DNA of 39,428 nt from Levilactobacillus koreensis JCM 16448 (GCF_001435525.1 NZ_AZDP01000123.1:131880-171307), one strand, 5' to 3'. Positions 10,231-19,714 are shown, counted from the first letter of the stretch. Notes: generated by a model from the sequence alone, not told the origin. A program made the numbers and translations.

Positions 10231-11106
10231 ATGCTAACGTTAAAGAACACGTATTTAACGGTTAAAATTAATTCCTTGGGCGCCGAGTTAACCAGCGTTC
10301 AGGACAACGACAGTCACTTGGAATACATGTGGCAGGCGGATAAAGCCTATTGGGGTCGGCACGCGCCCTTCTTATTTCCCATCGTGGGCCGGCTGCAGGA
10401 CAACCAGTACCGTTTGGCAGGGAAGACCTACCAGATGACGCAACACGGGTTCGCCCGTGACCGCGAGTTCCAGGTGGTCGCCCAGACGGATACCCAGTTG
10501 AGCTTGCAGCTGACGGCCGATAAGCAGAGTCGCCAGCTCTTTCCTAGCGACTTTACCCTGACGATTACCTATACGCTGATCGATCATCGGCTAAAGGTCG
10601 CCGCCGAAGTTGCCAATCCGGCCGATACACCACTGGTCTTTTCGTTTGGTGCCCATCCCGGCTTCAACGTGCCATTGGGCGAGGCAACTGCCGACTTTAC
10701 CGACTATCAGGTCACCGTTTCTCCTAAAAAAACGTATCAGCGGGTGCCACTCGTTGGCCCATATAGTGATACCGGCCATCCGGTCCCACTCGATTTGACC
10801 AAGCCACTACAGTTGGACCATCAGTTATTTGAGCACGATGCACAGGTCCTTTCACTGGATAATCAAGAGACCACGCTCATGCTGAGTAGCACCGTCAACG
10901 ACCACGGCATCGCCCTGACGGTTGCAGCGCCATACGTGGGCATCTGGTCCCCGTATCCGAAGCAGGCACCATTTGTCTGCATCGAACCTTGGTGGGGCTT
11001 AGCGGACGATGTTCAGACCACAGGGGACCTCGAAACGAAGGTCGCCATCAATCACCTGGCTGCTCACCAGAGTTTCCAGGCGGGGTATGAAATTACTTAT
11101 TTCTAA
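10231..11106 (+). CDS. Aldose 1-epimerase family protein (LacX-like)
   Basis: A 291-residue galactose-mutarotase-fold protein, probably interconverting alpha and beta anomers of a hexose or sugar phosphate. The catalytic elements are visible: His in MTQHGFARD (residues 70-78) and FSFGAHPGFNVP (the substrate His), and the general base Glu in CIEPWWGLAD near residue 252. The spacing fits the shorter LacX/YihR-type branch rather than canonical GalM, so the sugar cannot be named. GGGAGGA precedes the ATG. It sits alone between elements B and C, so it is probably monocistronic. Confidence 0.88.
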   Translation: MLTLKNTYLTVKINSLGAELTSVQDNDSHLEYMWQADKAYWGRHAPFLFPIVGRLQDNQYRLAGKTYQMTQHGFARDREFQVVAQTDTQLSLQLTADKQSRQLFPSDFTLTITYTLIDHRLKVAAEVANPADTPLVFSFGAHPGFNVPLGEATADFTDYQVTVSPKKTYQRVPLVGPYSDTGHPVPLDLTKPLQLDHQLFEHDAQVLSLDNQETTLMLSSTVNDHGIALTVAAPYVGIWSPYPKQAPFVCIEPWWGLADDVQTTGDLETKVAINHLAAHQSFQAGYEITYF

Positions 11107-11164
11107 GTGGTGAAAAGACGATAAGTAGACGTCTACTCCGAATTTTATATTGCCGAAACGTGTA

Positions 11165-11265
11165 CTCAAAGGCAGTCGGTTTCGCTTAAACCTGATAAGC
11201 GAACAATCCAAGTTCGGGATTTTTCGCTTATCAGCCTTAATGCTCGCCGCCTAACCGCCTTTGAG
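11165..11265. repeat. Structured intergenic element C between galM and plsY
   Basis: CTCAAAGGC (11165-11173) pairs with GCCTTTGAG (11257-11265), and a nested perfect 12-bp stem pairs 11192-11203 with 11223-11234 (CTGATAAGCGAA and its complement). It lies between two convergent genes just beyond the plsY terminator, so it could end galM transcription. The nested-stem architecture repeats that of elements A and B. Confidence 0.6.
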
Positions 11266-11278
11266 CATACTCTGTCAA

Positions 11279-11315
11279 CAAAAAAGGAGGCCAGGACACA
11301 ATGTCCGGGTCTCCT
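11279..11315 (-). terminator. Intrinsic terminator of plsY
   Basis: On the - strand, 14-base arms (11302-11315 with 11285-11298) pair except for two mismatches around a 3-base loop and run into a T tract. It is placed directly after the plsY stop codon. Confidence 0.88.
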
Positions 11316-11322
11316 TACGTTT

Positions 11323-11955
11323 CTAACGCGATTTAGATTTCTGCCGCTTGTGATAGCCCCGACCAAAGGGGACCATCGATTCCGTGCCTTCGCGAATCCG
11401 TTGAATGTTGGCGCGGTGACGATAAAAAACAAAGATAGTCAGGACCAAGGCGATACCGGTCAGGTACCAATCCTGAAACGCCAGGGAAATCAACGTAATC
11501 AGGCTAAAGGCAATCATGCTGGCGAGGCTGACCATGCTGGTCCAGTAGATCAAGCTGACCCACAACCCAGCAGCAATCACAAACATTATGGGGTTGTAAG
11601 CTAGCAACATCCCCGCAGACGTGGCGACGGCCTTGCCACCTTTGAAGTGATCAAAAACCGACACTGTGTGGCCCAGGATAGCGAATAGACCAAATAGCAG
11701 TGGGGTCGCCGTTCCCAAAAACGTTGTAACGTGGCCCAAGGTCGGTAACAAGGTAGCGACACTACCTTTAGCAATGTCGAGAACCATCACAGCCGTCCCG
11801 GCATAGGGGCCTAACACCCGGTACGTATTGGTCGTCCCAATGTTGCCGGACCCCGACTGGCGAATATCCGTTCCAAAGAAGGCTTTACCGACCCAGACCC
11901 CGTTAGGAATGGCACCCAGTAGGTAAGCCAAAATAAGTAACCCAATTAATTTCAC
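11323..11955 (-). CDS. plsY: Glycerol-3-phosphate acyltransferase PlsY
   Basis: Integral membrane enzyme that transfers the acyl group of acyl-phosphate to glycerol-3-phosphate, the first step of phospholipid synthesis. Hydrophobic helices cover most of the 210 residues. The signature loops are GSGNIGTTNT at residues 35-44 and the GGKAVAT segment in the next loop. The start is GTG at 11955, because GGAGG lies 9 bases upstream; the ATG at 12003 would add 16 hydrophilic residues before the first helix and lacks a ribosome site. It is the only - strand gene left of 23 kb and faces away from parE. Confidence 0.94.
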   Translation of the reverse strand: MKLIGLLILAYLLGAIPNGVWVGKAFFGTDIRQSGSGNIGTTNTYRVLGPYAGTAVMVLDIAKGSVATLLPTLGHVTTFLGTATPLLFGLFAILGHTVSVFDHFKGGKAVATSAGMLLAYNPIMFVIAAGLWVSLIYWTSMVSLASMIAFSLITLISLAFQDWYLTGIALVLTIFVFYRHRANIQRIREGTESMVPFGRGYHKRQKSKSR

Positions 11956-12087
11956 GACTCGATTCCTCCGCTCTTTCTCCCAATGTGGTCCGCATGACCG
12001 CACTGCAAATAAGCTGCTCTATATTTTAGCATGTTTTCCACGCCACGCCAATTATCTCAGGAGAACTAGCCAGTTTTTAACTTCCTG

Positions 12088-12096
12088 TGGTATGAT
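12088..12096 (+). promoter_or_regulatory. Extended -10 promoter upstream of parE (P1)
   Basis: TGG followed by TATGAT forms an extended -10 element; no clear -35 is seen. It gives a leader of about 130 bases before parE. Confidence 0.45.
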
Positions 12097-12141
12097 AATG
12101 TGGTTATTGCTTACCAAGCCGCGGGCGTTTGACCGTTTTAT

Positions 12142-12170
12142 TTGAACATACGTTCGCGTTGCGGTAAACT
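12142..12170 (+). promoter_or_regulatory. Promoter P2 of parEC with an overlapping LexA/DinR-type box
   Basis: TTGAAC (12142-12147), a 17-base spacer and TAAACT (12165-12170). The sequence GAACATACGTTC at 12144-12155 matches the Gram-positive LexA/DinR consensus GAACRNRYGTTY and overlaps the -35. parEC belongs to the SOS regulon in Bacillus subtilis, so a functional box is plausible. A hairpin (TAAACTAG at 12165-12172 with CTAGTTTA at 12190-12197) follows in the leader. Confidence 0.6.
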
Positions 12171-12228
12171 AGGTAAGTATTGCAACACGCTAGTTTAAAA
12201 CGAATAAAAATGTAAAGGGGATTTACGC

Positions 12229-14199
12229 ATGGCGAAAGCAAAACCAAAGTACGACGATTCCTCCATTCAGGTCTTGGAGGGATTGGAAGCTGTTCGTAAA
12301 CGTCCTGGGATGTATATCGGCTCAACTGACGGCCGTGGACTACACCACTTGGTCTACGAAATCGTGGATAACGCCGTTGATGAAGCCTTAGCGGGCTACG
12401 GTAAAGAAATTAACGTAACCATTCACCAGGATAACAGTATCACGGTGGTCGACCATGGACGGGGTATGCCAGTGGGTATGCACGCCTCAGGGATTCCGAC
12501 GCCCGAAGTCATTTTAACGGTCCTCCATGCGGGGGGTAAATTTGGCCAGGGAGGCTACAAGACCTCTGGTGGACTCCATGGGGTCGGGGCTTCCGTTGTG
12601 AACGCCCTATCCAGTAAACTGACCGTGACCATTGTGCGTGACGGTGTGCGCTACCAAGAAAAGTTCGCTGACGGCGGCAAGCCACAGGGCACGCTGAAGA
12701 AATTGGGGAATACCCGTGCCCATAATGGGACCACTATTGACTTCAAACCAGATAGCAGTATTTTCACCACCACGGTCTATAACTTCGGCACCCTGTCCGA
12801 ACGGTTACGTGAATCGGCGTTCCTGTTGAAAGGCGTTAAGATTACGCTGACCGACGAACGTGAGGGTCAAGAGAAAGCTGAAGCGTACCATTTTGAAGAC
12901 GGAATCAAAGAGTTCGTTGGTTACTTAAACGAAGACAAGGACACCTTGGGCAACGTCATGTACTTTGACGGCAAGAAAGACGGCATCGAGGTCGAAGTTG
13001 CGGCTCAGTATAACGACGGGTACACGGAAAACCTGTTGTCCTTCGTCAACAACGTCCGGACCAAAGATGGCGGGACGCACGAGGTCGGGATGCGGAGCGG
13101 TTGGACCAAGGCGTTCAACGAATATGCGCGCAAAGTCGGCCTGTTAAAGGATCGCGATAAGAACTTGGAAGGCTCCGACGTTCGTGAAGGGCTCTCAGCG
13201 GTTATTTCGCTGCGGGTTCCCGAAAACCTTCTACAATTCGAAGGCCAGACCAAGGAAAAGCTGGGAACGCCGGAAGCGAGAACCATCGTGGACAATGTCA
13301 TCAGTGAACAACTAGGCTACTACCTGATGGAAAATGGGGACTTCGGGAAGATGTTGATCAAGAAGTCCACCCAAGCCCGTCAGGCCCGTGAAGCCGCCCG
13401 AAAGGCCCGGGATGAGAGCCGAAACGGCAAGCGGCATAAGAAACACGAACGCTTATTGTCCGGTAAGCTCACGCCAGCACAGTCCAAAAATGCGTCCAAG
13501 AATGAGTTGTTCTTAGTCGAAGGGGACTCCGCCGGTGGTTCTGCTAAGCAAGGCCGTAACCGGAAGTTCCAAGCCATCTTACCTTTACGGGGGAAAGTAT
13601 TGAACACGGAACGGGCCAAGCTCCCAGACATCATGAAGAACGAAGAAATCAGCACCATGATCTATACCATTGGCGCTGGCGTCGGCACTGAATTTAATAT
13701 TGAGGACGCCAACTACGACAAGATCATCATCATGACCGATGCCGATGATGACGGTGCCCATATTCAAATCCTGTTGCTGACCTTCTTCTACAAGTACATG
13801 CGGCCAATGATCGACGCCGGTCGGGTCTACATTGCCCTACCACCGCTGTATCGGATCAAACGGACCGGGAAGAACCAAGACATCGAATACGCCTGGACCA
13901 ATGATGAGTTGACCGAAAAGACGCAGAAGATTCCTAATCACGGCTACAACCTCCAACGCTTTAAGGGGTTAGGGGAAATGGACGCCGAACAACTGTGGGA
14001 AACGACCATGGATCCCGACAACCGGACGCTAATTCGCGTCCAGATCGACGATGCCGCCCTGGCCGAACGCCGAGTCACCACGTTGATGGGTGACAAGGTC
14101 GAACCCCGGCGGAAATGGATCGAAAATAACGTTCAATTTACGCTGGAAGACGACAATACCAGCCTATTAGAAAATGATGCCACGTCGACCAGTGATTAA
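12229..14199 (+). CDS. parE: DNA topoisomerase IV subunit B
   Basis: ATPase subunit of topoisomerase IV, which unlinks daughter chromosomes. The GHKL ATP site includes EIVDNAVDEALAG with its Mg-binding Asn and GGLHGVGASVVNALS. The TOPRIM domain has the EGDSAGGSAKQGRNRKFQAI stretch and IIIMTDADDDGAHI with the metal-binding Asp residues; QRFKGLGEMDAEQLWETTMDP marks the C-terminus. At 656 residues, and paired with parC rather than gyrA, it is ParE and not GyrB. The ribosome site AAAGGGGA is 7-8 bases before the ATG. Confidence 0.96.
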   Translation: MAKAKPKYDDSSIQVLEGLEAVRKRPGMYIGSTDGRGLHHLVYEIVDNAVDEALAGYGKEINVTIHQDNSITVVDHGRGMPVGMHASGIPTPEVILTVLHAGGKFGQGGYKTSGGLHGVGASVVNALSSKLTVTIVRDGVRYQEKFADGGKPQGTLKKLGNTRAHNGTTIDFKPDSSIFTTTVYNFGTLSERLRESAFLLKGVKITLTDEREGQEKAEAYHFEDGIKEFVGYLNEDKDTLGNVMYFDGKKDGIEVEVAAQYNDGYTENLLSFVNNVRTKDGGTHEVGMRSGWTKAFNEYARKVGLLKDRDKNLEGSDVREGLSAVISLRVPENLLQFEGQTKEKLGTPEARTIVDNVISEQLGYYLMENGDFGKMLIKKSTQARQAREAARKARDESRNGKRHKKHERLLSGKLTPAQSKNASKNELFLVEGDSAGGSAKQGRNRKFQAILPLRGKVLNTERAKLPDIMKNEEISTMIYTIGAGVGTEFNIEDANYDKIIIMTDADDDGAHIQILLLTFFYKYMRPMIDAGRVYIALPPLYRIKRTGKNQDIEYAWTNDELTEKTQKIPNHGYNLQRFKGLGEMDAEQLWETTMDPDNRTLIRVQIDDAALAERRVTTLMGDKVEPRRKWIENNVQFTLEDDNTSLLENDATSTSD

Positions 14200-14226
14200 T
14201 CGACCGGTGAAAGGAGCAAACATGTC

Positions 14227-16674
14227 GTGAGTGAAGGACAAAAAATTCAAGAATTAACTCTGGAAGAAGTCATGGGGGACCGCTTCGGTCGTTATTCCAA
14301 ATCTATCATCCAAGAGCGGGCCTTACCCGATGTCAGAGACGGGCTAAAACCCGTTCAACGGCGAATCTTGTTTGCCATGAACAAGGATGGCAACACCTAC
14401 GATAAGGGGTTCCGGAAGTCCGCAAAGTCTGTTGGGAACGTTATGGGGAACTTTCACCCCCATGGCGATAGCTCCATCTATGAAGCGTTGACCCGGATGA
14501 GTCAGGATTGGAAGGTTCGCGAACCTCTAATCGAGATGCACGGGAACAACGGGTCCATGGATGGTGACCCAGCCGCTGCCATGCGGTATACCGAAGCTCG
14601 TTTAAGTAAATTAGCTGGTGAAATGTTACGGGATATCGACAAAGATACGGTCGAAATGGTCCTTAACTTTGATGATACCGAGTACGAACCAACCGTCTTG
14701 CCAGCGCGTTTTCCCAACCTGCTGGTCAACGGGGCGACCGGGATCTCTGCCGGTTACGCCACGGATATTCCGCCACACAATTTAGGTGAAGTCGTTGATG
14801 CCTGCATTTATTTATTGAGTCACCCCAAGGCTACCTTGGAAGAATTGATGGGCTTTGTTCAGGGACCAGACTTCCCAACTGGTGGGATCATTCAAGGGAA
14901 AGACGGCATCATCAAGGCCTATGAAACCGGTCGTGGTCGCGTAGTCGTCCGTTCTAAGACGGCAATTGAAGCCTTACGGGGCAATAAGAGTCAAATCACG
15001 GTCACCGAAATTCCGTACGAAGTCAACAAGGCCCAATTGGTCAAGAAAATCGATGAGATTCGCTTGACCAAAAAGGTCGAGGGCTTAGCCGAAGTTCGGG
15101 ATGAAACCGATCGGGACGGTCTGCGGATCGCGATTGAACTCAAGCGCGACGCCGACGCCCAGGGGGTACTCAACTACCTGTTTAAGAACACCGAGCTCCA
15201 GATCACCTATAACTTCAACATGGTCGCCATCAACCATAAGCGGCCCGAACACGTTGGGTTAAAGACCATTTTGACGGCTTACTTGGAACATCAACGTCAG
15301 GTCATCACGAAGCGAACGGAATATGACCTACAAAAGGCCTTAGACCGGCAGCACATCGTAACTGGGTTGATCAAGGCATTGTCTATTCTGGATCAAGTGA
15401 TCAAGACCATTCGTGCCAGCAAGAACCGGCGAGACGCCCGTGACAACCTGGTCAACACCTATGACTTCTCCGAAAAACAAGCGGACGCCATTGTCGCCTT
15501 ACAACTGTACCGGTTGACCAACACCGATGTAACCCAGTTGGAAGCCGAATCTGACAAATTATCCGCAGCCATTGCGGAAGACCACAAGATCTTAGCTGAC
15601 CCTAAGGCCTTGAACGCCGTCTTACGCAAGGAACTTAAGGCCGTAGGTAAGGAATACCGGAACCCTCGGCGTACAGAGATTCAGGCTGAAATTGAAGACT
15701 TGAAGATCAACACTGAGGTCACGGTCGCTGACGAAGAGGTCGTGGTCCTCGTGAGTCACGATGGTTATCTGAAGCGCTCCGGTGTCCGTTCTTATACGGC
15801 CTCCGATCCTGACGATAACGGGCTAAAGGATGAGGATTATCCAATCTTCATGCAAAAGCTCAGCACGCTAGACCACTTAATGATGTTCACCAACAAGGGG
15901 AACCTCATTTACCGGCCAGTTCATGAGATCAGCGACGTCAAATGGAAGGAGACTGGTGAACACATTTCCCAGACCACCGGTTTAGCTGCCGATGAAGAAA
16001 TCGTTGCCACGTTTGCCTTCAAGACCCTTAAGGAACCCGGTCGCTTCCTAATCGCTACCAGCGATGGCTACATTAAACAGACGGCCTTTAGTGACCTAAC
16101 GCCTGGTCGGACGTACAAGAGTCGTGCCGCCGTGTACGAAAAGCTTAAGCATCCTGAGGCGCGAGTCGTGCAGGTTAAGTATCTGACCGAACCTATCGAT
16201 CAGGGAATCCTGCTGGTCTCTAAGAATGGTTACGCCTTGCGTTACAGCATCGACGAAGTTTCCGTCAACGGGGCCCGAACGACTGGTGTCCGATCGATGG
16301 ATCTTCGCGATGACGATGAGGTCGTGAACTTGGCACTCGTCACCGATAGCGATACCATTGCCATGATCACGCAACGGGGGGCCTTCAAGCGACTAGCCAT
16401 GAAGGAATTATCCGTGACGAGTCGGGCCCGACGTGGGGTCATCGTCTTGCGTGAGCTGAAGCGTGATCCACACCGCGTCGTTGACTTTATGGCCATTCCC
16501 GCGGGCAATCCGCCACTGGAAATTCTGACCAGTCGTGAACGGACCCACGATGTCTTGCCAACGGAACACCCGCTAAGCGGTCGTTACTCCAACGGGTCCT
16601 TCGTGGTCGATACGGATGTCGAGGGGCTGCCAACGCAATTACGCGTTAAACCGACGGCGCTCGTTTTAGACTAG
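14227..16674 (+). CDS. parC: DNA topoisomerase IV subunit A
   Basis: DNA-cleaving subunit of topoisomerase IV. The breakage-reunion domain includes RALPDVRDGLKPVQRRIL, the region HPHGDSSIYEAL (residues 78-88; serines 82 and 83 retained, the quinolone-resistance position of ParC) and catalytic Y121 in MRYTEARL. The C-terminal third is the beta-pinwheel. The start is GTG at 14227: the ATG at 14222 would stop two codons later, and AGGAG at 14212-14216 suits the GTG. It lies 27 bases after parE in one operon. At 815 residues it is typical ParC length. Confidence 0.96.
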   Translation: MSEGQKIQELTLEEVMGDRFGRYSKSIIQERALPDVRDGLKPVQRRILFAMNKDGNTYDKGFRKSAKSVGNVMGNFHPHGDSSIYEALTRMSQDWKVREPLIEMHGNNGSMDGDPAAAMRYTEARLSKLAGEMLRDIDKDTVEMVLNFDDTEYEPTVLPARFPNLLVNGATGISAGYATDIPPHNLGEVVDACIYLLSHPKATLEELMGFVQGPDFPTGGIIQGKDGIIKAYETGRGRVVVRSKTAIEALRGNKSQITVTEIPYEVNKAQLVKKIDEIRLTKKVEGLAEVRDETDRDGLRIAIELKRDADAQGVLNYLFKNTELQITYNFNMVAINHKRPEHVGLKTILTAYLEHQRQVITKRTEYDLQKALDRQHIVTGLIKALSILDQVIKTIRASKNRRDARDNLVNTYDFSEKQADAIVALQLYRLTNTDVTQLEAESDKLSAAIAEDHKILADPKALNAVLRKELKAVGKEYRNPRRTEIQAEIEDLKINTEVTVADEEVVVLVSHDGYLKRSGVRSYTASDPDDNGLKDEDYPIFMQKLSTLDHLMMFTNKGNLIYRPVHEISDVKWKETGEHISQTTGLAADEEIVATFAFKTLKEPGRFLIATSDGYIKQTAFSDLTPGRTYKSRAAVYEKLKHPEARVVQVKYLTEPIDQGILLVSKNGYALRYSIDEVSVNGARTTGVRSMDLRDDDEVVNLALVTDSDTIAMITQRGAFKRLAMKELSVTSRARRGVIVLRELKRDPHRVVDFMAIPAGNPPLEILTSRERTHDVLPTEHPLSGRYSNGSFVVDTDVEGLPTQLRVKPTALVLD

Positions 16675-16684
16675 TTAGTTGCTA

Positions 16685-16718
16685 GCAATGATTTTATAAG
16701 CAGAAATCGTTGCGCTTT
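16685..16718 (+). terminator. Possible terminator after parC
   Basis: GCAATGATTT pairs with AAATCGTTGC (one T-G pair) around a 7-8 base loop, followed by GCTTTTA. The T tract is short, so termination may be partial. Confidence 0.45.
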
Positions 16719-16720
16719 TA

Positions 16721-16767
16721 GGCCAAACAGCCTATCATAGTGATTAATAGTAACCATTAGGTTGGCC
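16721..16767. promoter_or_regulatory. Inverted repeat upstream of the LysR gene
   Basis: GGCCAA (16721-16726) and CCTA (16731-16734) pair with TAGG (16758-16761) and TTGGCC (16762-16767). It ends 33 bases before the start codon, where an autoregulatory LysR-type site would be expected, but an RNA hairpin is equally possible. Confidence 0.35.
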
Positions 16768-16800
16768 TGGTATCAGACTAATCATAAGGAGTAAAAGCGG

Positions 16801-17760
16801 ATGAAGACGAAACAGGAAAGTATCTTTTCTTCAAAGACCTTGACGTACTTCCTACAGCTTGCGGAAACCATGAATTACACCCAAGCTGCTCAGATTTTAG
16901 GGATTACGCAACCGGCATTGACGCAGCAGATCAAGAAACTCGAACGGACTGTGGGGGCACCGCTCTTCTATTCGGTCGGGAAGAAACTGCGGTTATCTGA
17001 CGCTGGTTACACGATGTTAGACGCCACGCACAAGATTTATGGGATCCTAAACCAAGCCACTGACGAGATTCAACAGTCGACCAGCGCAACTCAGGGAGAA
17101 ATCAACATTGGGCTTCTGGCCTCCATGGAAGACGCTGTCTTTGAGGACTTCGCCATCTTGTCATACCAAAATAATCCTGACTTGAAGATTTCCTTTCACA
17201 TGTTAACGCGGAAGGAAATCTGGGAACGACTAGAAAATAATAAGATCGATTTGGCCATCATGTACTTGCCAGATGATTCGATTAAGAACTGGAAGCCCTA
17301 TGAGTCCAAGAAGATCATTTCGGATGACCTCTTGTTTATCCACCACGACGAACAACTGTCGAAGAAACGACGAATCAAGTTCAAGGACACGACCGCCGAT
17401 GTTTGGGCGATGTACCCAGAAGGCTACTACCTCAATCAGACGTTGCACGAAGCCTATAAGAACCAGTTAGCTGATTTCCCTAAGAGTGTCGCAAACTTCA
17501 CGACACCAACGCAGCTGTTGCACTTCTCAATGCAGACCCAAGCGTCTACGGCACTGCCAAATTCGTTTATGATTGGTCAAGATGACCTCCCACAAACGTG
17601 GACAGCGCATTTCGATCCAAACATCCGCTTCGACCTAGCCTTTGTGTTCCGCAAGGGTAAGGCCGAGATTCCGCGAATTAGCCATTTTTTGGCTCAATTT
17701 GATCGTTATTTACACACGGACGATTACATTTCGCGGCTCAAACAATTGCGTAACAAGTAA
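16801..17760 (+). CDS. LysR family transcriptional regulator
   Basis: A 319-residue regulator. The N-terminal winged HTH (about residues 11-70) carries the hallmark [36 protein letters not shown]. The rest is a periplasmic-binding-like effector domain (from about residue 95, [13 protein letters not shown]), consistent with a LysR tetramer responding to a small molecule. No divergent target gene is adjacent: parC lies upstream and ppaC follows after 34 bases on the same strand, so the regulated genes cannot be named from context. The start ATG has AAGGAG upstream. Confidence 0.92.
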   Translation: MKTKQESIFSSKTLTYFLQLAETMNYTQAAQILGITQPALTQQIKKLERTVGAPLFYSVGKKLRLSDAGYTMLDATHKIYGILNQATDEIQQSTSATQGEINIGLLASMEDAVFEDFAILSYQNNPDLKISFHMLTRKEIWERLENNKIDLAIMYLPDDSIKNWKPYESKKIISDDLLFIHHDEQLSKKRRIKFKDTTADVWAMYPEGYYLNQTLHEAYKNQLADFPKSVANFTTPTQLLHFSMQTQASTALPNSFMIGQDDLPQTWTAHFDPNIRFDLAFVFRKGKAEIPRISHFLAQFDRYLHTDDYISRLKQLRNK

Positions 17761-17794
17761 CACTAAAAACTATTCTGTTAAAGGAGTTCTACTC

Positions 17795-18724
17795 ATGAGC
17801 AAGTCATTAGTTTTCGGTCACCAGAATCCAGATACGGACGCCATTGTTGCAGCCAAGGCGTTTGCCTACTTCCAAACCCAAAAGGGCTACGACGTTGAAG
17901 CCGTTGCCTTGGGCGAACCTAACATGGAAACCACTTACGTTTTAAACCACTTCGACGAACCAGCACCACGGGTCGTTAAGACGGTCTCAAACGAAGTTGA
18001 TCACGTCATGTTAGTCGACCACAACGAAGCCCAACAAAGTGTTAGCGACCTCGACAAGGTGCAGGTCAACTTCGTCGTCGACCATCACCGGATCGCCAAC
18101 TTCACGACGGATTCACCTCTGTACTACCGGGCAGAACCTGTTGGTTGCACGAGCACGATCCTGACCGAAATGTTCAACGAAGAGAAGATGGAAATTCCTG
18201 CCAAGTTGGCTGGGCTAATGTTATCCGCCATCATCTCTGACACGCTGTTACTCCAATCCCCAACCACGACTGATGCCGACCGTGAAGCCGTTCGGATGTT
18301 AGCTGAAATTGCTGATATCGACGTTCAAAGCTACGGCATTGCTATGTTGAAGGCGGGAACGAACTTAGCTGCTAAGAGTGACAAAGAACTTATCGACGGC
18401 GACGCTAAGTCCTTTGATATGGCTGGTCACAGCGTGCGTATCGGCCAAATCAACACGGTCGACTTAGCCGATGTTTTGGACCGTCAAGCTGGTTTGGAAA
18501 AGGAAATGCAAGCTGAAATGGCCGCCGATGGCTACGACTTGTTCATTACCTTAGCCACTAACGTTTTGAACAGTGACTCCGAATTAATCGTTGCTGGTGA
18601 GCCTAAGGCAGCGGTTGAAAAAGCCTTCAATACGAAGCTTGACAACAACCGTGCTAGTTTGCCAGGGGTTGTTTCCCGGAAGAAGCAAGTCGTGCCACCA
18701 TTGACAGCTGCTTTTGAAGCTTAA
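17795..18724 (+). CDS. ppaC: Manganese-dependent inorganic pyrophosphatase
   Basis: Hydrolyses pyrophosphate to phosphate, driving biosynthesis forward. This is the family II DHH phosphoesterase type: [10 protein letters not shown] at residues 8-17 (metal-binding His9, Asp13, Asp15), VDHNE, and the VDHHRIANF motif. The C-terminal DHHA2 domain ends near [10 protein letters not shown], the substrate-binding SRKKQ motif. The reading frame is open further upstream into lysR, but AAGGAG at 17781-17786 and the ATG at 17795 fix the start, giving 309 residues, the normal size. Confidence 0.96.
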   Translation: MSKSLVFGHQNPDTDAIVAAKAFAYFQTQKGYDVEAVALGEPNMETTYVLNHFDEPAPRVVKTVSNEVDHVMLVDHNEAQQSVSDLDKVQVNFVVDHHRIANFTTDSPLYYRAEPVGCTSTILTEMFNEEKMEIPAKLAGLMLSAIISDTLLLQSPTTTDADREAVRMLAEIADIDVQSYGIAMLKAGTNLAAKSDKELIDGDAKSFDMAGHSVRIGQINTVDLADVLDRQAGLEKEMQAEMAADGYDLFITLATNVLNSDSELIVAGEPKAAVEKAFNTKLDNNRASLPGVVSRKKQVVPPLTAAFEA

Positions 18725-18748
18725 TTTACTCAATTTACAATCTGAATG

Positions 18749-18788
18749 AACGCTCCATGGCGACTTAACGGTTGCCTTGGAGCGTTTT
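18749..18788 (+). terminator. Intrinsic terminator of ppaC
   Basis: AACGCTCCA and GGC pair with GCC and TGGAGCGTT around a small loop with one mismatch, then TTTTAA. It lies 24 bases after the ppaC stop. Confidence 0.85.
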
Positions 18789-18810
18789 AATTCGCTTTAA
18801 AGTCAGTAAC

Positions 18811-18819
18811 TGCTATAAT
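18811..18819 (+). promoter_or_regulatory. Extended -10 promoter of the matrixin-like gene
   Basis: TGC followed by TATAAT (18814-18819) is a perfect extended -10. It places the transcript start near 18826, so the ATG at 18818 cannot be used and the ATG at 18872 becomes the start. Confidence 0.7.
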
Positions 18820-18871
18820 GACGCCGATGGTAGCCGTTAGGCATCTTCCTTCGCGAAGAGAGGGATTATGC

Positions 18872-19453
18872 ATGACAAGAAGCTTTTGGTCCCGGGGGAT
18901 TACCCTTGCGGTTGTTACTGTTGGTCTTTTTGTCACCCCAGTGGGCGGGAGTGCTGTTGCCGTGGCTGCAGCCGGCACAACACCTTTTGGTCCGGAGCGG
19001 TTTGCCCACAATCACGCGACCTACGTAATCACCACCAAATCGGCTTACTATCGGCAAGTTTGGCAATCCGCCATTAGCGCTTGGAATCGAACCGGTGCGT
19101 TTCATTTCAAATTGGGTACCACTAAAAATGCACAGATTACTCTCAAAACCGCCTCGAAGACACAGGCAGTGGCTCTGGGAGAAGACGTCGGCTTAACTGA
19201 TTACTGGTCTAAAAACGACCTGTTACTCGACGTCACGGCAACACTCAACCCAACGCTCCTGAAGTCGTACGCGTATTCACGCGCTGACGACGTTCACGTT
19301 GCGGAACATGAATTGGGTCATGCCATGGGATTAGCACACAATCCGGCGGAAGAAAGCGTGATGTACTATCGCAATCGTTCCGTTGGAATCAAGCAAGTTG
19401 ACGTTAACGGCGCTAAACTGCGTTACCAAACTCCGGCTGGTCAATCCAGCTAA
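18872..19453 (+). CDS. Secreted matrixin-like zinc metalloprotease (M10 type)
   Basis: A 193-residue protein with a signal peptide (basic MTRSFWSRG, a hydrophobic core to about residue 24, then an Ala-rich region to about 34). The active site is HELGHAMGLAH: zinc ligands His146, His150 and His156, catalytic Glu147. A Met-turn (VMY, Met164) follows, as in metzincins of the matrixin family. It likely acts outside the cell on peptides or surface proteins. GAGAGGGA lies 6-7 bases before the ATG. It has its own promoter and terminator, so it is monocistronic. No propeptide cysteine switch is visible. Confidence 0.88.
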   Translation: MTRSFWSRGITLAVVTVGLFVTPVGGSAVAVAAAGTTPFGPERFAHNHATYVITTKSAYYRQVWQSAISAWNRTGAFHFKLGTTKNAQITLKTASKTQAVALGEDVGLTDYWSKNDLLLDVTATLNPTLLKSYAYSRADDVHVAEHELGHAMGLAHNPAEESVMYYRNRSVGIKQVDVNGAKLRYQTPAGQSS

Positions 19454-19458
19454 CCTTG

Positions 19459-19494
19459 AACCGCTGGCCGACGATGAGTTGGCTGGCGGTTTTT
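19459..19494 (+). terminator. Intrinsic terminator of the matrixin-like gene
   Basis: A 14-bp fully paired stem (19459-19472 with 19478-19491, some G-T pairs) with a 5-base loop, followed by four T. Confidence 0.88.
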
Positions 19495-19714
19495 GCGCCT
19501 ATCCAGTCGTCAAATTGTAGGCTAGAGCGGTGTGGACGACGTTTCTTGGCATTATTGTATGATCGACCCTGATGATTCCTCCAGCACAAAAATAATGTTG
19601 AATGCTCAATTCGATTGGCCGGACATCAAACAAATTAGTTGCGTTTTAGTCCAGGAGCCTTAAACTAGGGCTTATAGGTAATTAGTTGTACGCAATTGAT
19701 TGGAGGAAATTATT

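Noticed and set aside
17642-17794. N-terminal extension of ppaC
   Set aside because: It overlaps lysR, lacks a ribosome site, and the family starts at [15 protein letters not shown].
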